64,000 nucleotides of DNA from Vogesella alkaliphila (GTDB lineage: Bacteria > Pseudomonadota > Gammaproteobacteria > Burkholderiales > Chromobacteriaceae), in contig NZ_BMYW01000004.1 of assembly GCF_014652475.1 (NCBI RefSeq), positions 43,103 to 107,102 of the forward strand. The letters are read 5' to 3'. Below the pieces are notes generated by a model. The model was not told where the DNA came from, did no database searches, and saw nothing but the letters and a program-made list of their open reading frames with translations. Within the stretch, counting starts at the first letter, position 1, and every line of letters begins with the position of its first letter. Of the stretch, positions 20,605 through 29,285 are shown one piece after another. Both the position numbers and the translations under genes were made by a program.

Positions 20605-20752
20605 CAAGGCAATGAAAATCAAAGGAAAAAATCTCTGTCGGTGAGCGGATTGCCGATTAATTACTGTAAGAATAGTGAAAGTAATCGAGTACAAGCCGCA
20701 TAGTCATTAGACTACCGCTCCCACGCATAACAACACACGGAGCCTTAGTCAC

Positions 20753-22003
20753 ATGCCACAGCATGTCCACACAGCACAATACGGGAAGCCGCTGGCGGTG
20801 CTGACTTCCCTGTTCTTCATGTGGGGTCTGATCACCTCGCTCAACGACATCCTGGTGCCGCACCTCAAGGGCGTGTTCTCCCTGAGCTATGTGCAGGCGG
20901 CGCTGGTGCAGTTCAGCTTCTTCACCGCCTATTTCGTCGTGTCCCTGCCGGCGGGCCGGCTGGTGCAGGCCTGGGGCTACCAGCGCGGCATTGTCGCCGG
21001 CCTGTGCACCGCCGGTGCCGGCTGTCTGCTGTTCTATCCGGCGGCAGCCAGCCTGTCGTATCCGGCCTTCCTCGGTGCGCTGTTCGTGCTGGCGGCCGGC
21101 ATCACCGTGCTGCAGGTTGCGGCCAACCCTTACGTGACGCGCCTGGGACCGGCGAAGACGGCGTCCAGCCGCCTCAACCTGACCCAGGCCTTCAACGCGC
21201 TGGGCACCACCGTGGCGCCGTTGCTGGGCGCGATGCTGATCCTGGTCGACAGCCACGACGGCGCGGTGGCCGAAGCCAGCGCGGTGCAGCTGCCGTATCT
21301 GGTGCTGGCCGGCCTGCTGTTCGCCATCGCGGTGGTGTTCGCGCTGCTGCGCCTGCCGGCGATCAAGGACGAGCATCCGCAGCAGGCGGCCGCCGCCGGC
21401 GAGGTGGTGCGTCACAGCGTGTGGCAGTACCGTCATCTGGTGCTGGGCGCGGTGGCGATCTTCGTCTACGTCGGCGCCGAGGTCAGCATCGGCAGCTTCC
21501 TGGTCAGCCTGATGGAGCAGCCGGACATCGGCGGCCTGAACCAGGCCGATGCCGGCCGCCTGCTGGCCGTGTACTGGGGTTGCGCGATGGTCGGCCGCTT
21601 CCTGGGCAGCGTGGTGATGCGTCACGTCGCCGCCAGCAAGGTGCTGGCCTGCAATGCGCTGCTGAGCGTGCTGCTGATCGCCGCCGCGGTGCTGTGCGGC
21701 GGCAAGCTGGCGATGTACAGCCTGCTGGCGGTCGGGCTGTGCAACTCGATCATGTTCCCGACCATCTTCTCGCTGGCGCTGAACGGGCTGGGGCGTTTCA
21801 CCAGTGCCGGCTCCGGCGTTCTGTGCATGGCCATCGTCGGCGGGGCGCTGATGCCGCTGCTGCAGGCGTCGCTGGCGGATGGTCTCGGCCTGCTGCTGTC
21901 CTTCGTGGTGCCGCTGCTGTGCTACCTGTTCATCTTCTACTACGGTGTCGCCGGTCACAAACCGCGCCACGCCACCCCGGACCTGGCGCTGGCGACCTCC
22001 TGA
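20753..22003 (+). CDS. Sugar:proton symporter of the FucP/GluP family (MFS)
   Basis: This is a 416-residue permease with 12 predicted membrane helices. The signature run AANPYVTRLGPAKTASSRLNLTQAFNALGTTVAPLLG in the first half, and FFMWGLITSLNDILVPHLKGVFSLSY at the N-terminus, are typical of the fucose/glucose/galactose proton symporter family (FucP, GluP). The exact sugar cannot be read from the sequence. It has GGAG 10 bases before the ATG, its own upstream AT-rich region and its own terminator, so it is an independent unit placed between the two halves of the nitrate genes. Confidence 0.88.
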   Translation: MPQHVHTAQYGKPLAVLTSLFFMWGLITSLNDILVPHLKGVFSLSYVQAALVQFSFFTAYFVVSLPAGRLVQAWGYQRGIVAGLCTAGAGCLLFYPAAASLSYPAFLGALFVLAAGITVLQVAANPYVTRLGPAKTASSRLNLTQAFNALGTTVAPLLGAMLILVDSHDGAVAEASAVQLPYLVLAGLLFAIAVVFALLRLPAIKDEHPQQAAAAGEVVRHSVWQYRHLVLGAVAIFVYVGAEVSIGSFLVSLMEQPDIGGLNQADAGRLLAVYWGCAMVGRFLGSVVMRHVAASKVLACNALLSVLLIAAAVLCGGKLAMYSLLAVGLCNSIMFPTIFSLALNGLGRFTSAGSGVLCMAIVGGALMPLLQASLADGLGLLLSFVVPLLCYLFIFYYGVAGHKPRHATPDLALATS

Positions 22004-22024
22004 TGTCGCCGCCAGCCTGACGCA

Positions 22025-22056
22025 GCCCTGCCGACAACCGTCGGCAGGGCTTTTTT
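22025..22056 (+). terminator. Intrinsic terminator of the sugar transporter gene
   Basis: An 11-bp perfect stem (GCCCTGCCGAC / GTCGGCAGGGC) with loop AACC is followed by six T. Confidence 0.92.
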
Positions 22057-22118
22057 CATGACGGTGACAACGCCTGCCGCGGCGGGCGGACACCTCCCGA
22101 CGCCGGCACCGCCTACCT

Positions 22119-22204
22119 CTTTCGAACTAGTCGCCTTCCTCCCTCTGCGCCATGCCGCTGCCACCTGTGGCGAATGGGCGCCATTGCCCCGTTTTCCTAT
22201 TCTG
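22119..22204 (+). promoter_or_regulatory. narG promoter region with two blocks shared with narK
   Basis: CTTTCGAACTAGT (22119-22131) and CCTGTGGCGAATG (22164-22176) are exact copies of the blocks upstream of narK. A -10-like TATTCT (22199-22204) places the second block near -40, where an activator would contact polymerase. TACCTCT (22114-22120) fits the NarL heptamer TACYYMT. No FNR box was found. Confidence 0.55.
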
Positions 22205-22235
22205 TCAACCGTGACCACAGGTATCCGCATTCGCT

Positions 22236-22248
22236 TGCGGCCAACCTT
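22236..22248 (-). repeat. DUS-like 13-mer, exact, in the narG leader
   Basis: TGCGGCCAACCTT lies 37 bases before the narG start, in the presumed untranslated leader. Confidence 0.8.
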
Positions 22249-22284
22249 TGCGGGCCGCGATGGCGGCAAAAATACGGAGGCAAA

Positions 22285-25200
22285 ATGAGCCACTTTCTCG
22301 ACAGACTGAATTTTCTGGGCAAGGTGAAATCCACCTTCGCCGATGGCCACGGTGCGGTGGTAAAAGAAGACCGCAAGTGGGAAGACGGGTACCGTCAGCG
22401 CTGGCAGCACGACAAGATCGTGCGTTCCACCCACGGCGTGAACTGCACCGGCTCCTGTAGCTGGAAGGTGTATGTGAAGAACGGCCTGATCACCTGGGAA
22501 ACCCAGCAGACCGACTACCCGCGCACCCGCCCGGACCTGCCCAACCACGAGCCGCGCGGCTGCCCGCGTGGCGCGTCCTACAGCTGGTACGTGTATTCCG
22601 CCCAGCGCGTGAAGTACCCGATGGTGCGCGGCCGCCTGATGAAGCTGTGGCGCGAGGCCCGCAAGACCATGGGCGCCATTGACGCCTGGGAAAAGATCAG
22701 CCAGAACCCGGAAACGGCCAAGCAGTACAAGTCCAAGCGTGGCCAGGGCGGTTTCGTGCGCGCCAGCTGGGACGAAGTGAACGAAATCATCGCGGCATCC
22801 AATGCCTACACCATCAAGAACTACGGTCCCGACCGCGTGATAGGTTTCTCGCCGATTCCAGCGATGTCGATGGTGTCCTACGCCGCCGGTAGCCGCTACC
22901 TGTCGCTGATCGGTGGCGTGCCGCTGTCGTTCTACGACTGGTACTGCGACCTGCCGCCGGCCTCGCCGCAGGTATGGGGCGAGCAGACCGACGTGGCCGA
23001 ATCGGCCGACTGGTACAACTCCACCTACCTGATGGTGTGGGGCTCCAACGTCCCGATGACGCGTACCCCGGACGCCCACTTCTATACCGAAGTGCGCTAC
23101 AAGGGCACCAAGACCGTGGCGGTATCGTCCGACTTCGGCGAAATGGCCAAGTTCGGCGACATCTGGCTGGCGCCGAAGCAGGGCACCGATGCCGCACTGG
23201 CGATGGCCATGGGCCACGTGATCTTCAAGGAATTCCACCTCGACAATCCGTCTGCCTACTTCACCGACTACATCCGCCAGTACACCGACATGCCGATGCT
23301 GGTGACGCTGCGCCAGGACGGCGGCCGCTACGTGCCGGACTACTTCCTGCGCGCCTCGCACCTGGAAGCCAATCTGGGCGAGAACACCAATCCGGAATGG
23401 AAAACGCTGATCATCGACGAGCTCAGCGGCAAGATCGTGGCGCCGAACGGCTCCATCGGTTTCCGCTGGACCCAGCCGGAAGGCGAAGCCGGCAAGTGGA
23501 ACCTGGAAGAAAAGGACGGCGGCAACGGCAACGAAGTCAAGGGTCGCCTGTCGCTGATCGAGCAGCGTGACGACGTGGTTGGCGTGGCCTTCCCGTACTT
23601 CGGTGCCGAGCACGACGAACTGCTGACCCGCAACGTGCCGGTCAAGCGCATCACCCTCGCCGACGGCAAGCAGGCGCTGGTGGCCACCGTGTTCGACCTG
23701 ATGGCGGGCAACTACGGCATCGACCGCGGCCTCGGCGGCGGCAACGTGGCGAAGGACTACTTCGACGACGTACCGTACACCCCGGCCTGGCAGCAGAAAC
23801 ACACCGGCGTGAAGCCGGAGATGGTGATCCAGGTGGCGCGCGAATTCGCGCAGAACGCCGACCAGACCCGCGGCAAGTCGATGGTGATCGTCGGCGCGGC
23901 GCTGAACCACTGGTACCACATGGACATGACCTACCGCGGCATCATCAACATGCTGATGATGTGCGGTTGTATCGGCCAGAGCGGCGGTGGCTGGTGCCAC
24001 TACGTCGGCCAGGAAAAACTGCGTCCGCAGACCGGCTGGGCCCCGCTGGCCTTCGCCGCCGACTGGAACCGTCCGGCACGCCAGATGAACGGCACCAGCT
24101 TCTTCTACGCGCACACCAGCCAGTGGCGCCACGAGAAACTGGGCGTTAACGAGATCCTGTGCCCGACCGCCAACGGCAGCATGGCCAACATGGCGCTGAT
24201 CGACTACAACGCCAAGGCCGAGCGCATGGGCTGGCTGCCGTCGGCGCCGCAGCTGACCACCAACCCGCTGGACGTGACAAGGTTGGCCGCAGCCGAAGGC
24301 AAGGACCCGATCGCCTACGCGGTGGAAAACCTGAAGTCCGGCAAGCTGGACATGTCCTGCAACGACCCGGACAACCCGAAGAACTTCCCGCGCAATATGT
24401 TCGTGTGGCGTTCCAACATCCTGGGTTCCTCCGGCAAGGGCCACGAGTACTTCCTGAAGTACCTGCTGGGCACCCAGAACGCGGTGATGAACGGTGAAGA
24501 AGGCTGCATCAAGCCGAGCGAAGTCACCGTGCGTCCGGCGGTGGAAGGCAAGCTCGACCTGCTGGTGGTGCTGGATTTCCGCATGTCCACCACCTGCCTG
24601 TACGGCGACATCGTGCTGCCGACCGCGACCTGGTACGAGAAGGACGACCTGAACACCTCCGACATGCACCCGTTCATCCACCCGCTGTCGGAAGCCGTGC
24701 AGCCGCTGTGGCAGGCGAAGAGCGACTGGGAAATCTACAAGGGCTTCGCCAAGGCGATCTCGGAAGTGGGTGGCGACTACCTCGGCGTGCAGAAGGACCT
24801 GGTGCTGACCCCGCTGATGCACGACACGCCGGAAGAACTGGGCCAGCCGTTCGACCCGCGCGACTGGAAAAAGGGCGAGTGCGAGCCGATCCCGGGCAAG
24901 ACCATGCCGAAGATGACGGTGGTGGAACGCGACTACCGCAAGATCTATGACAAGTTCACCTCCATCGGCCCCTTGCTGGAAAAAGTGGGCAACGGCGGCA
25001 AGGGCATCGCCTGGAAGACCGGCCACGAAGTGGACATCCTGCGCGGCCTGAACAAGACCGTGGCAGACGGCGTGGCTGCCGGCCAGCCGAAGCTGAATAC
25101 CGCCATCGACGCGGCCGAGATGATCCTGACGCTGGCGCCGGAAACCAACGGCCACGTGGCAGTGAAGGCGTGGGAAGCGCTGTCCAAGGTGACCGGCCGC

Positions 25201-25986
25201 GACCACACCCACCTGGCGCTGCCGCGCGAGCATGACTCCATCCGCTTCCGCGACGTGCAGGCGCAGCCGCGCAAGATCATCTCCTCGCCGACCTGGTCCG
25301 GCCTGGAAAGCGAAGAAGTGAGCTACAACGCCGGCTACACCAACGTGCACGAGCTGATTCCATGGCGCACCATCACCGGCCGCCAGCAGTTCTACCAGGA
25401 TCACCAGTGGATGCGCGCCTTCGGCGAAGGCCTGTGTGTGTACAAGCCGCACGTGGACCTGAAGACCACCGAGGCCATCCTGGGCAAGAAGCCGAACGGC
25501 AACAGCGAGATCGTGCTGAACTGGATCACGCCGCACCAGAAGTGGGGCATCCACAGTACCTACTCCGACAACCTGCGCATGCTGACGCTGTCGCGTGGCG
25601 GCCCGCACGTGTGGATCTCGGAAGTGGACGCCAAGAAGGCCGGCATCGTCGACAACGACTGGATCGAGGTATTCAACGTCAACGGCACGCTGACCGCCCG
25701 TGCGGTGGTATCGCAGCGGGTGCCGGAAGGCATGAGCCTGATGTACCACGCCCAGGAGAAGATCGTGAACGTGCCGGGCGCGGAAACCAGCGGCAAGCGC
25801 GGCGGTATCCACAACTCGGTAACGCGGGCGGTCACCAAGCCGACGCACATGATCGGCGGCTACGCACAGCTGTCGTGGGGCTTCAACTACTACGGCACCG
25901 TCGGCTCCAACCGCGACGAATTTGTGGTCGTACGCAAGATGAAGAACGTGGACTGGCTGGACAAGCCGCTGGCTGATAACGCCTAA
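22285..25986 (+). CDS. narG: Respiratory nitrate reductase, alpha (molybdopterin) subunit
   Basis: NarG holds the Mo-bisMGD site that reduces nitrate to nitrite on the cytoplasmic face of the inner membrane. The 1233-residue protein has the FS0 [4Fe-4S] ligands His50, Cys54, Cys58 and Cys93 (HGVNCTGSC and RGCPRG), matching His49/Cys53/Cys57/Cys92 of E. coli. It also has the molybdopterin-domain motifs GFSPIPAMSMVSYAAGSRYL and YNSTYLMVWGSNVPMTRTPD, and a C-terminal MGD-binding domain. ATG at 22285 follows ACGGAGG; the frame extends 37 codons upstream without a ribosome site. An exact DUS-like repeat (24279-24291) is read RLAA. First gene of narGHJI. Confidence 0.98.
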   Translation: MSHFLDRLNFLGKVKSTFADGHGAVVKEDRKWEDGYRQRWQHDKIVRSTHGVNCTGSCSWKVYVKNGLITWETQQTDYPRTRPDLPNHEPRGCPRGASYSWYVYSAQRVKYPMVRGRLMKLWREARKTMGAIDAWEKISQNPETAKQYKSKRGQGGFVRASWDEVNEIIAASNAYTIKNYGPDRVIGFSPIPAMSMVSYAAGSRYLSLIGGVPLSFYDWYCDLPPASPQVWGEQTDVAESADWYNSTYLMVWGSNVPMTRTPDAHFYTEVRYKGTKTVAVSSDFGEMAKFGDIWLAPKQGTDAALAMAMGHVIFKEFHLDNPSAYFTDYIRQYTDMPMLVTLRQDGGRYVPDYFLRASHLEANLGENTNPEWKTLIIDELSGKIVAPNGSIGFRWTQPEGEAGKWNLEEKDGGNGNEVKGRLSLIEQRDDVVGVAFPYFGAEHDELLTRNVPVKRITLADGKQALVATVFDLMAGNYGIDRGLGGGNVAKDYFDDVPYTPAWQQKHTGVKPEMVIQVAREFAQNADQTRGKSMVIVGAALNHWYHMDMTYRGIINMLMMCGCIGQSGGGWCHYVGQEKLRPQTGWAPLAFAADWNRPARQMNGTSFFYAHTSQWRHEKLGVNEILCPTANGSMANMALIDYNAKAERMGWLPSAPQLTTNPLDVTRLAAAEGKDPIAYAVENLKSGKLDMSCNDPDNPKNFPRNMFVWRSNILGSSGKGHEYFLKYLLGTQNAVMNGEEGCIKPSEVTVRPAVEGKLDLLVVLDFRMSTTCLYGDIVLPTATWYEKDDLNTSDMHPFIHPLSEAVQPLWQAKSDWEIYKGFAKAISEVGGDYLGVQKDLVLTPLMHDTPEELGQPFDPRDWKKGECEPIPGKTMPKMTVVERDYRKIYDKFTSIGPLLEKVGNGGKGIAWKTGHEVDILRGLNKTVADGVAAGQPKLNTAIDAAEMILTLAPETNGHVAVKAWEALSKVTGRDHTHLALPREHDSIRFRDVQAQPRKIISSPTWSGLESEEVSYNAGYTNVHELIPWRTITGRQQFYQDHQWMRAFGEGLCVYKPHVDLKTTEAILGKKPNGNSEIVLNWITPHQKWGIHSTYSDNLRMLTLSRGGPHVWISEVDAKKAGIVDNDWIEVFNVNGTLTARAVVSQRVPEGMSLMYHAQEKIVNVPGAETSGKRGGIHNSVTRAVTKPTHMIGGYAQLSWGFNYYGTVGSNRDEFVVVRKMKNVDWLDKPLADNA
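24279..24291 (+). repeat. DUS-like 13-mer inside narG
   Basis: Exact AAGGTTGGCCGCA, sense orientation, read RLAA. Confidence 0.8.
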
Positions 25987-26075
25987 ACCCTTTTGGCCGC
26001 GAAGCCCGCGCCGGCATGCAGTGACGCTGTAAGGTGTCGTGCGCGGGGTTTGTCGCAAAAAACAGGAGTATCACA

Positions 26076-27626
26076 ATGAAAATCCGTGCCCAAATCGGTA
26101 TGGTGCTCAACCTCGACAAGTGCATCGGTTGCCATACCTGTTCGGTAACCTGCAAGAACGTGTGGACCAGTCGCGACGGTGTCGAATACGCGTGGTTCAA
26201 CAACGTCGAGACCAAGCCCGGCATCGGCTATCCCAAGGACTGGGAAAACCAGGACAAATGGCAGGGCGGCTGGGTGCGCAAGCCCAACGGCAAGCTGGAG
26301 CCGCGCCAGGGCGGCCGCCTGAAGATCCTCGCCAACGTGTTCGCCAACCCGAACCTGCCGGCGATCGACGAGTACTACGAGCCGTTCACCTACGACTACG
26401 AGCATCTGCAGAACGCGCCGGAAATGATCACGCCGCCGACCGCGCGCCCGGTGTCGGTGCTGACCGGCAAGAAGATGGACAAGATCGAGTGGGGCCCGAA
26501 CTGGGAAGACGACCTGGGCGGCGAGTTCAGCAAGCGTTCCAAGGACGCGCTGTTCGAAGGCATCCAGAAGGAGATGTACTCGGCGTTCGAGAACACCTTC
26601 ATGATGTACCTGCCGCGCCTGTGCGAGCACTGCCTGAACCCGGCCTGTGTCGCCAGCTGCCCGTCCGGCTCCATCTACAAGCGTGAAGACGACGGCATCG
26701 TGCTGATCGACCAGGACAAGTGCCGCGGCTGGCGCATGTGCGTGTCGGGCTGCCCGTACAAGAAGATCTACTACAACTGGACCACCGGCAAGGCCGAGAA
26801 GTGCATCTTCTGCTACCCGCGTATCGAAGCCGGCCAGCCGACAGTGTGCTCCGAGACCTGCGTGGGCCGCATCCGCTACCTGGGCGTGCTGCTGTACGAC
26901 GCCGACAAGATCGAAGCCGCCGCCAGCGTCGAAGATCCGAAGAGCCTGTACGAGGCGCAACTGGGTGTGTTCCTCGACCCAAACGCGCCGGATGTGATCG
27001 CCGAAGCCAAGAAGCAGGGCATCGCCGACAGCTGGCTGCTGGCTGCGCAGAACTCGCCGGTCTACAAGATGGCGATGGAATGGAAGGTGGCGTTCCCGCT
27101 GCACCCGGAATACCGCACGCTGCCGATGGTGTGGTACATCCCGCCGCTGTCGCCTATCCAGTCCGCGCTGGAAAACGGCCTGATCGGCGAGAACGGCATC
27201 ATCCCGGACGTGAAAGACCTGCGCATCCCGATCCAGTACCTGGCCAACCTGCTGACCGCCGGCAAGGAAGAACCGGTGGTGAAGGCACTGGAAACCATGG
27301 TCGCCATGCGCCGCTACATGCGCAAGAAGAGCGTGGAGAAGGTCGTCGACGAAAGCACGCTGAAGGGCACCCATCTCAAGGCCGCGCAAGTGGAAGAGAT
27401 GTACCAGGTGATGGCGATCGCCAACTACGAAGACCGCTTCGTGATTCCGTCCAGCCACAAGGAGATGGTGGAAAACACCTTCGACGACAAGGCCAGCTGC
27501 GGCTTCACCTTCGGTAACGGCTGCTCCAGCGGCACGTCCGAGCCTAGCCTGTTCGGCAAGAAGAAGGCTTCCCCCATCGTGTTCCACGACATGCGTCGCG
27601 ACCGCAAGGCCAACGCCGGAGAATGA
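26076..27626 (+). CDS. narH: Respiratory nitrate reductase, beta (iron-sulfur) subunit
   Basis: NarH passes electrons from NarI heme to NarG through four clusters. The 516-residue protein has all four cysteine groups: CIGCHTCSVTCKNVW near residue 16, CEHCLNPACVASCPSGS, CRGWRMCVSGCPYKK and CIFCYPR. The Trp in CRGW replaces a Cys, the known sign of the [3Fe-4S] cluster FS4. ATG at 26076 follows AGGAG. It lies 89 bases after narG and is nearly fused to narJ. Confidence 0.98.
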   Translation: MKIRAQIGMVLNLDKCIGCHTCSVTCKNVWTSRDGVEYAWFNNVETKPGIGYPKDWENQDKWQGGWVRKPNGKLEPRQGGRLKILANVFANPNLPAIDEYYEPFTYDYEHLQNAPEMITPPTARPVSVLTGKKMDKIEWGPNWEDDLGGEFSKRSKDALFEGIQKEMYSAFENTFMMYLPRLCEHCLNPACVASCPSGSIYKREDDGIVLIDQDKCRGWRMCVSGCPYKKIYYNWTTGKAEKCIFCYPRIEAGQPTVCSETCVGRIRYLGVLLYDADKIEAAASVEDPKSLYEAQLGVFLDPNAPDVIAEAKKQGIADSWLLAAQNSPVYKMAMEWKVAFPLHPEYRTLPMVWYIPPLSPIQSALENGLIGENGIIPDVKDLRIPIQYLANLLTAGKEEPVVKALETMVAMRRYMRKKSVEKVVDESTLKGTHLKAAQVEEMYQVMAIANYEDRFVIPSSHKEMVENTFDDKASCGFTFGNGCSSGTSEPSLFGKKKASPIVFHDMRRDRKANAGE

Positions 27627-27628
27627 GC

Positions 27629-28291
27629 ATGCACAACCCGATGATTTATCGTGCGCTGGCGGCGCTGCTGGGGTACCCGCAGCCCGACCTGATCGCCGCG
27701 CTGCCGGAAATCCGCGCGGTGCTGGCCGACGACGCCACCTTGGTGGCCGTGGTCGAGCCGCTGCTGCAAAGGTTGGCCGCAGGCGAGCTGATCGAGGTGC
27801 AGCAGGACTACGTGCAGATCTTCGACCGCAACCCGTCGCACTCGCTGCACCTGTTCGAGCACATCCACGGCGAGGACCGCGCCCGCGGTCAGGCGATGGT
27901 GGACCTGATCGAGGAATACAAGGCGCACGGCTTTGAGCCGGTCAGCGAAGAGCTGCCCGACTACGTGCCGCTGTTCCTGGAATTCCTGTCGCTGTGCGAG
28001 GCCGACGAAGCCAATCGCCTGCTGGGTGACGCGGTGCACGTACTGGCCCACGTCGCCGGCCGGCTGGTGGAGAGCGGCAGCGACTACGCCGGCGTGCTGC
28101 AGGCGCTGGTCTCGCTGTCGCCGGTAGCACCGGAGCCGCTGTCGGTGCCGCCGATCCGCGACATGGACGAAGCGCTGGAAACCTTCGGCCCCGGTGCCGA
28201 TGGTGTCGAGCCGCTGCTGAAGCCGACGCTGCCGCACATCGCCCCGGTCAATTTCTATCCCAAGGGTAGCGGCCCGGCCGCCTGCCATTAA
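27629..28291 (+). CDS. narJ: Nitrate reductase assembly chaperone
   Basis: NarJ binds NarG and is needed for Mo cofactor insertion but is not part of the final enzyme. The 220-residue acidic helical protein begins MHNPMIYRALAALLGYPQPDL and contains the family segment YVQIFDRNPSHSLHLFEHIHGEDRARGQAM followed by LPDYVPLFLEFLSL. ATG at 27629 was preferred because GGAG is 7 bases upstream; the ATG at 27623, overlapping the narH stop, is too close. An exact DUS-like repeat (27769-27781) is read RLAA. Confidence 0.95.
   Translation: MHNPMIYRALAALLGYPQPDLIAALPEIRAVLADDATLVAVVEPLLQRLAAGELIEVQQDYVQIFDRNPSHSLHLFEHIHGEDRARGQAMVDLIEEYKAHGFEPVSEELPDYVPLFLEFLSLCEADEANRLLGDAVHVLAHVAGRLVESGSDYAGVLQALVSLSPVAPEPLSVPPIRDMDEALETFGPGADGVEPLLKPTLPHIAPVNFYPKGSGPAACH
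27769..27781 (+). repeat. DUS-like 13-mer inside narJ
   Basis: Exact AAGGTTGGCCGCA, sense orientation, read RLAA. Confidence 0.8.
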
Positions 28292-28327
28292 TCCGCTGAC
28301 GGTCCGGGTGGGCGCTGGCGCCCGCCC

Positions 28328-28343
28328 GTTGGCCGCAAGGAGA
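28328..28343 (+). promoter_or_regulatory. narI ribosome site fused to a DUS-like variant
   Basis: GTTGGCCGCA (28328-28337) runs directly into AAGGAG, so the repeat core and the Shine-Dalgarno of narI share the A at the joint. Confidence 0.6.
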
Positions 28344-28348
28344 AAGAC

Positions 28349-29035
28349 ATGGACTACTTGCATCAATTCGTTTTCGGGATCTATCCCTACATCGCGCTGG
28401 CCATTTTCCTGCTCGGCAGCCTGATGCGCTTCGAGCGCGAGCAATACAGCTGGAAGAGCGAATCCAGCCAGCTCTTGCATCGCGGCAGCCTGCGCCTGGG
28501 CAACATCCTGTTCCACCTCGGCATCATCGGCCTGTTCTTCGGCCACGCCGTGGGTCTCTTGACCCCGGTGGCGGTGTGGGACGCGCTGGGCGTGACGCAC
28601 AGCTTCAAGCAGGTGTTCGCGATGACCGCCGGCGGCATCATGGGCACGCTGTGCCTGATCGGCGTGCTGCTGCTGCTGCACCGCCGCTTCTCCAACGACC
28701 GCCTGACGGCCAACACCACCTGGCGCGACAAGCTGGTGCTGCTGTGGATCCTGGCCACCCTGCTGCTCGGCCTGGGGACCATCTTCGTCTCCGCCGGTCA
28801 TCTGGACGGTCATGAAATGGTGCTGCTGATGACCTGGGCACAGCACATCATCACCTTCCGTGGCGATGCCGCCACCTTTGTCGCCGGCGTGTCGCCGATG
28901 TTCAAGGCGCACCTGTTCATGGGCATGAGCCTGTTCGTGATCTTCCCGTTCACCCGTCTGGTGCACGTGTGGAGCGGTTTTGGTGCCGTGAGCTACCTCG
29001 GCCGCACCTGGCAGCTGGTACGGCCGCGTCATTAA
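28349..29035 (+). CDS. narI: Respiratory nitrate reductase, gamma (cytochrome b) subunit
   Basis: NarI is the diheme cytochrome b that anchors NarGH and oxidises quinol. The 228-residue protein has five membrane segments starting IYPYIALAIFLLGSLMRFEREQYSWKSESSQLL, with heme-ligand histidines in LGNILFHLGIIGLFFGHAVGLL and, near the C-terminus, AHLFMGMSLFVIFPFTRLVHVWSG. The length matches E. coli NarI (225). AAGGAG is 6 bases before the start. Last gene of narGHJI. Confidence 0.97.
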   Translation: MDYLHQFVFGIYPYIALAIFLLGSLMRFEREQYSWKSESSQLLHRGSLRLGNILFHLGIIGLFFGHAVGLLTPVAVWDALGVTHSFKQVFAMTAGGIMGTLCLIGVLLLLHRRFSNDRLTANTTWRDKLVLLWILATLLLGLGTIFVSAGHLDGHEMVLLMTWAQHIITFRGDAATFVAGVSPMFKAHLFMGMSLFVIFPFTRLVHVWSGFGAVSYLGRTWQLVRPRH

Positions 29036-29050
29036 CAAGCATGGTTGTTG

Positions 29051-29084
29051 AAAAAAGGCCTGATTTCGCAATCAGGCCTTTTTT
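29051..29084. terminator. Terminator of narGHJI
   Basis: A 15-bp perfect stem (AAAAAAGGCCTGATT / AATCAGGCCTTTTTT) with loop TCGC. Confidence 0.93.
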
Positions 29085-29285
29085 GTGCTTAATCAACGCG
29101 GATGTTGCAGCGCACTGTAATACTGACGGCGAATCAAGCCGACCCTGTGATTGCAGTGCAGCATGTCGACTGCACAATCAATCGTCGATGCACTATGCTT
29201 GGTGCTTATCCAAAATAAGACATGACCGGGTCGCAACGGTGTACGCGCGCCTGACAAGATTTCTCTACCCACCGGAGTCCACGCC

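Noticed and set aside
20610..20630. Possible FNR half-site ATCAA upstream of the sugar transporter
   Set aside because: The opposite half (GCAAT) matches the consensus in only two of five positions.
29120..29145. Possible sigma28 (flagellar) promoter of the NIT chemoreceptor, TAATACTG...GCCGACCC
   Set aside because: The -10 half matches only 5 of 8 positions and the spacing is 12 rather than 11.
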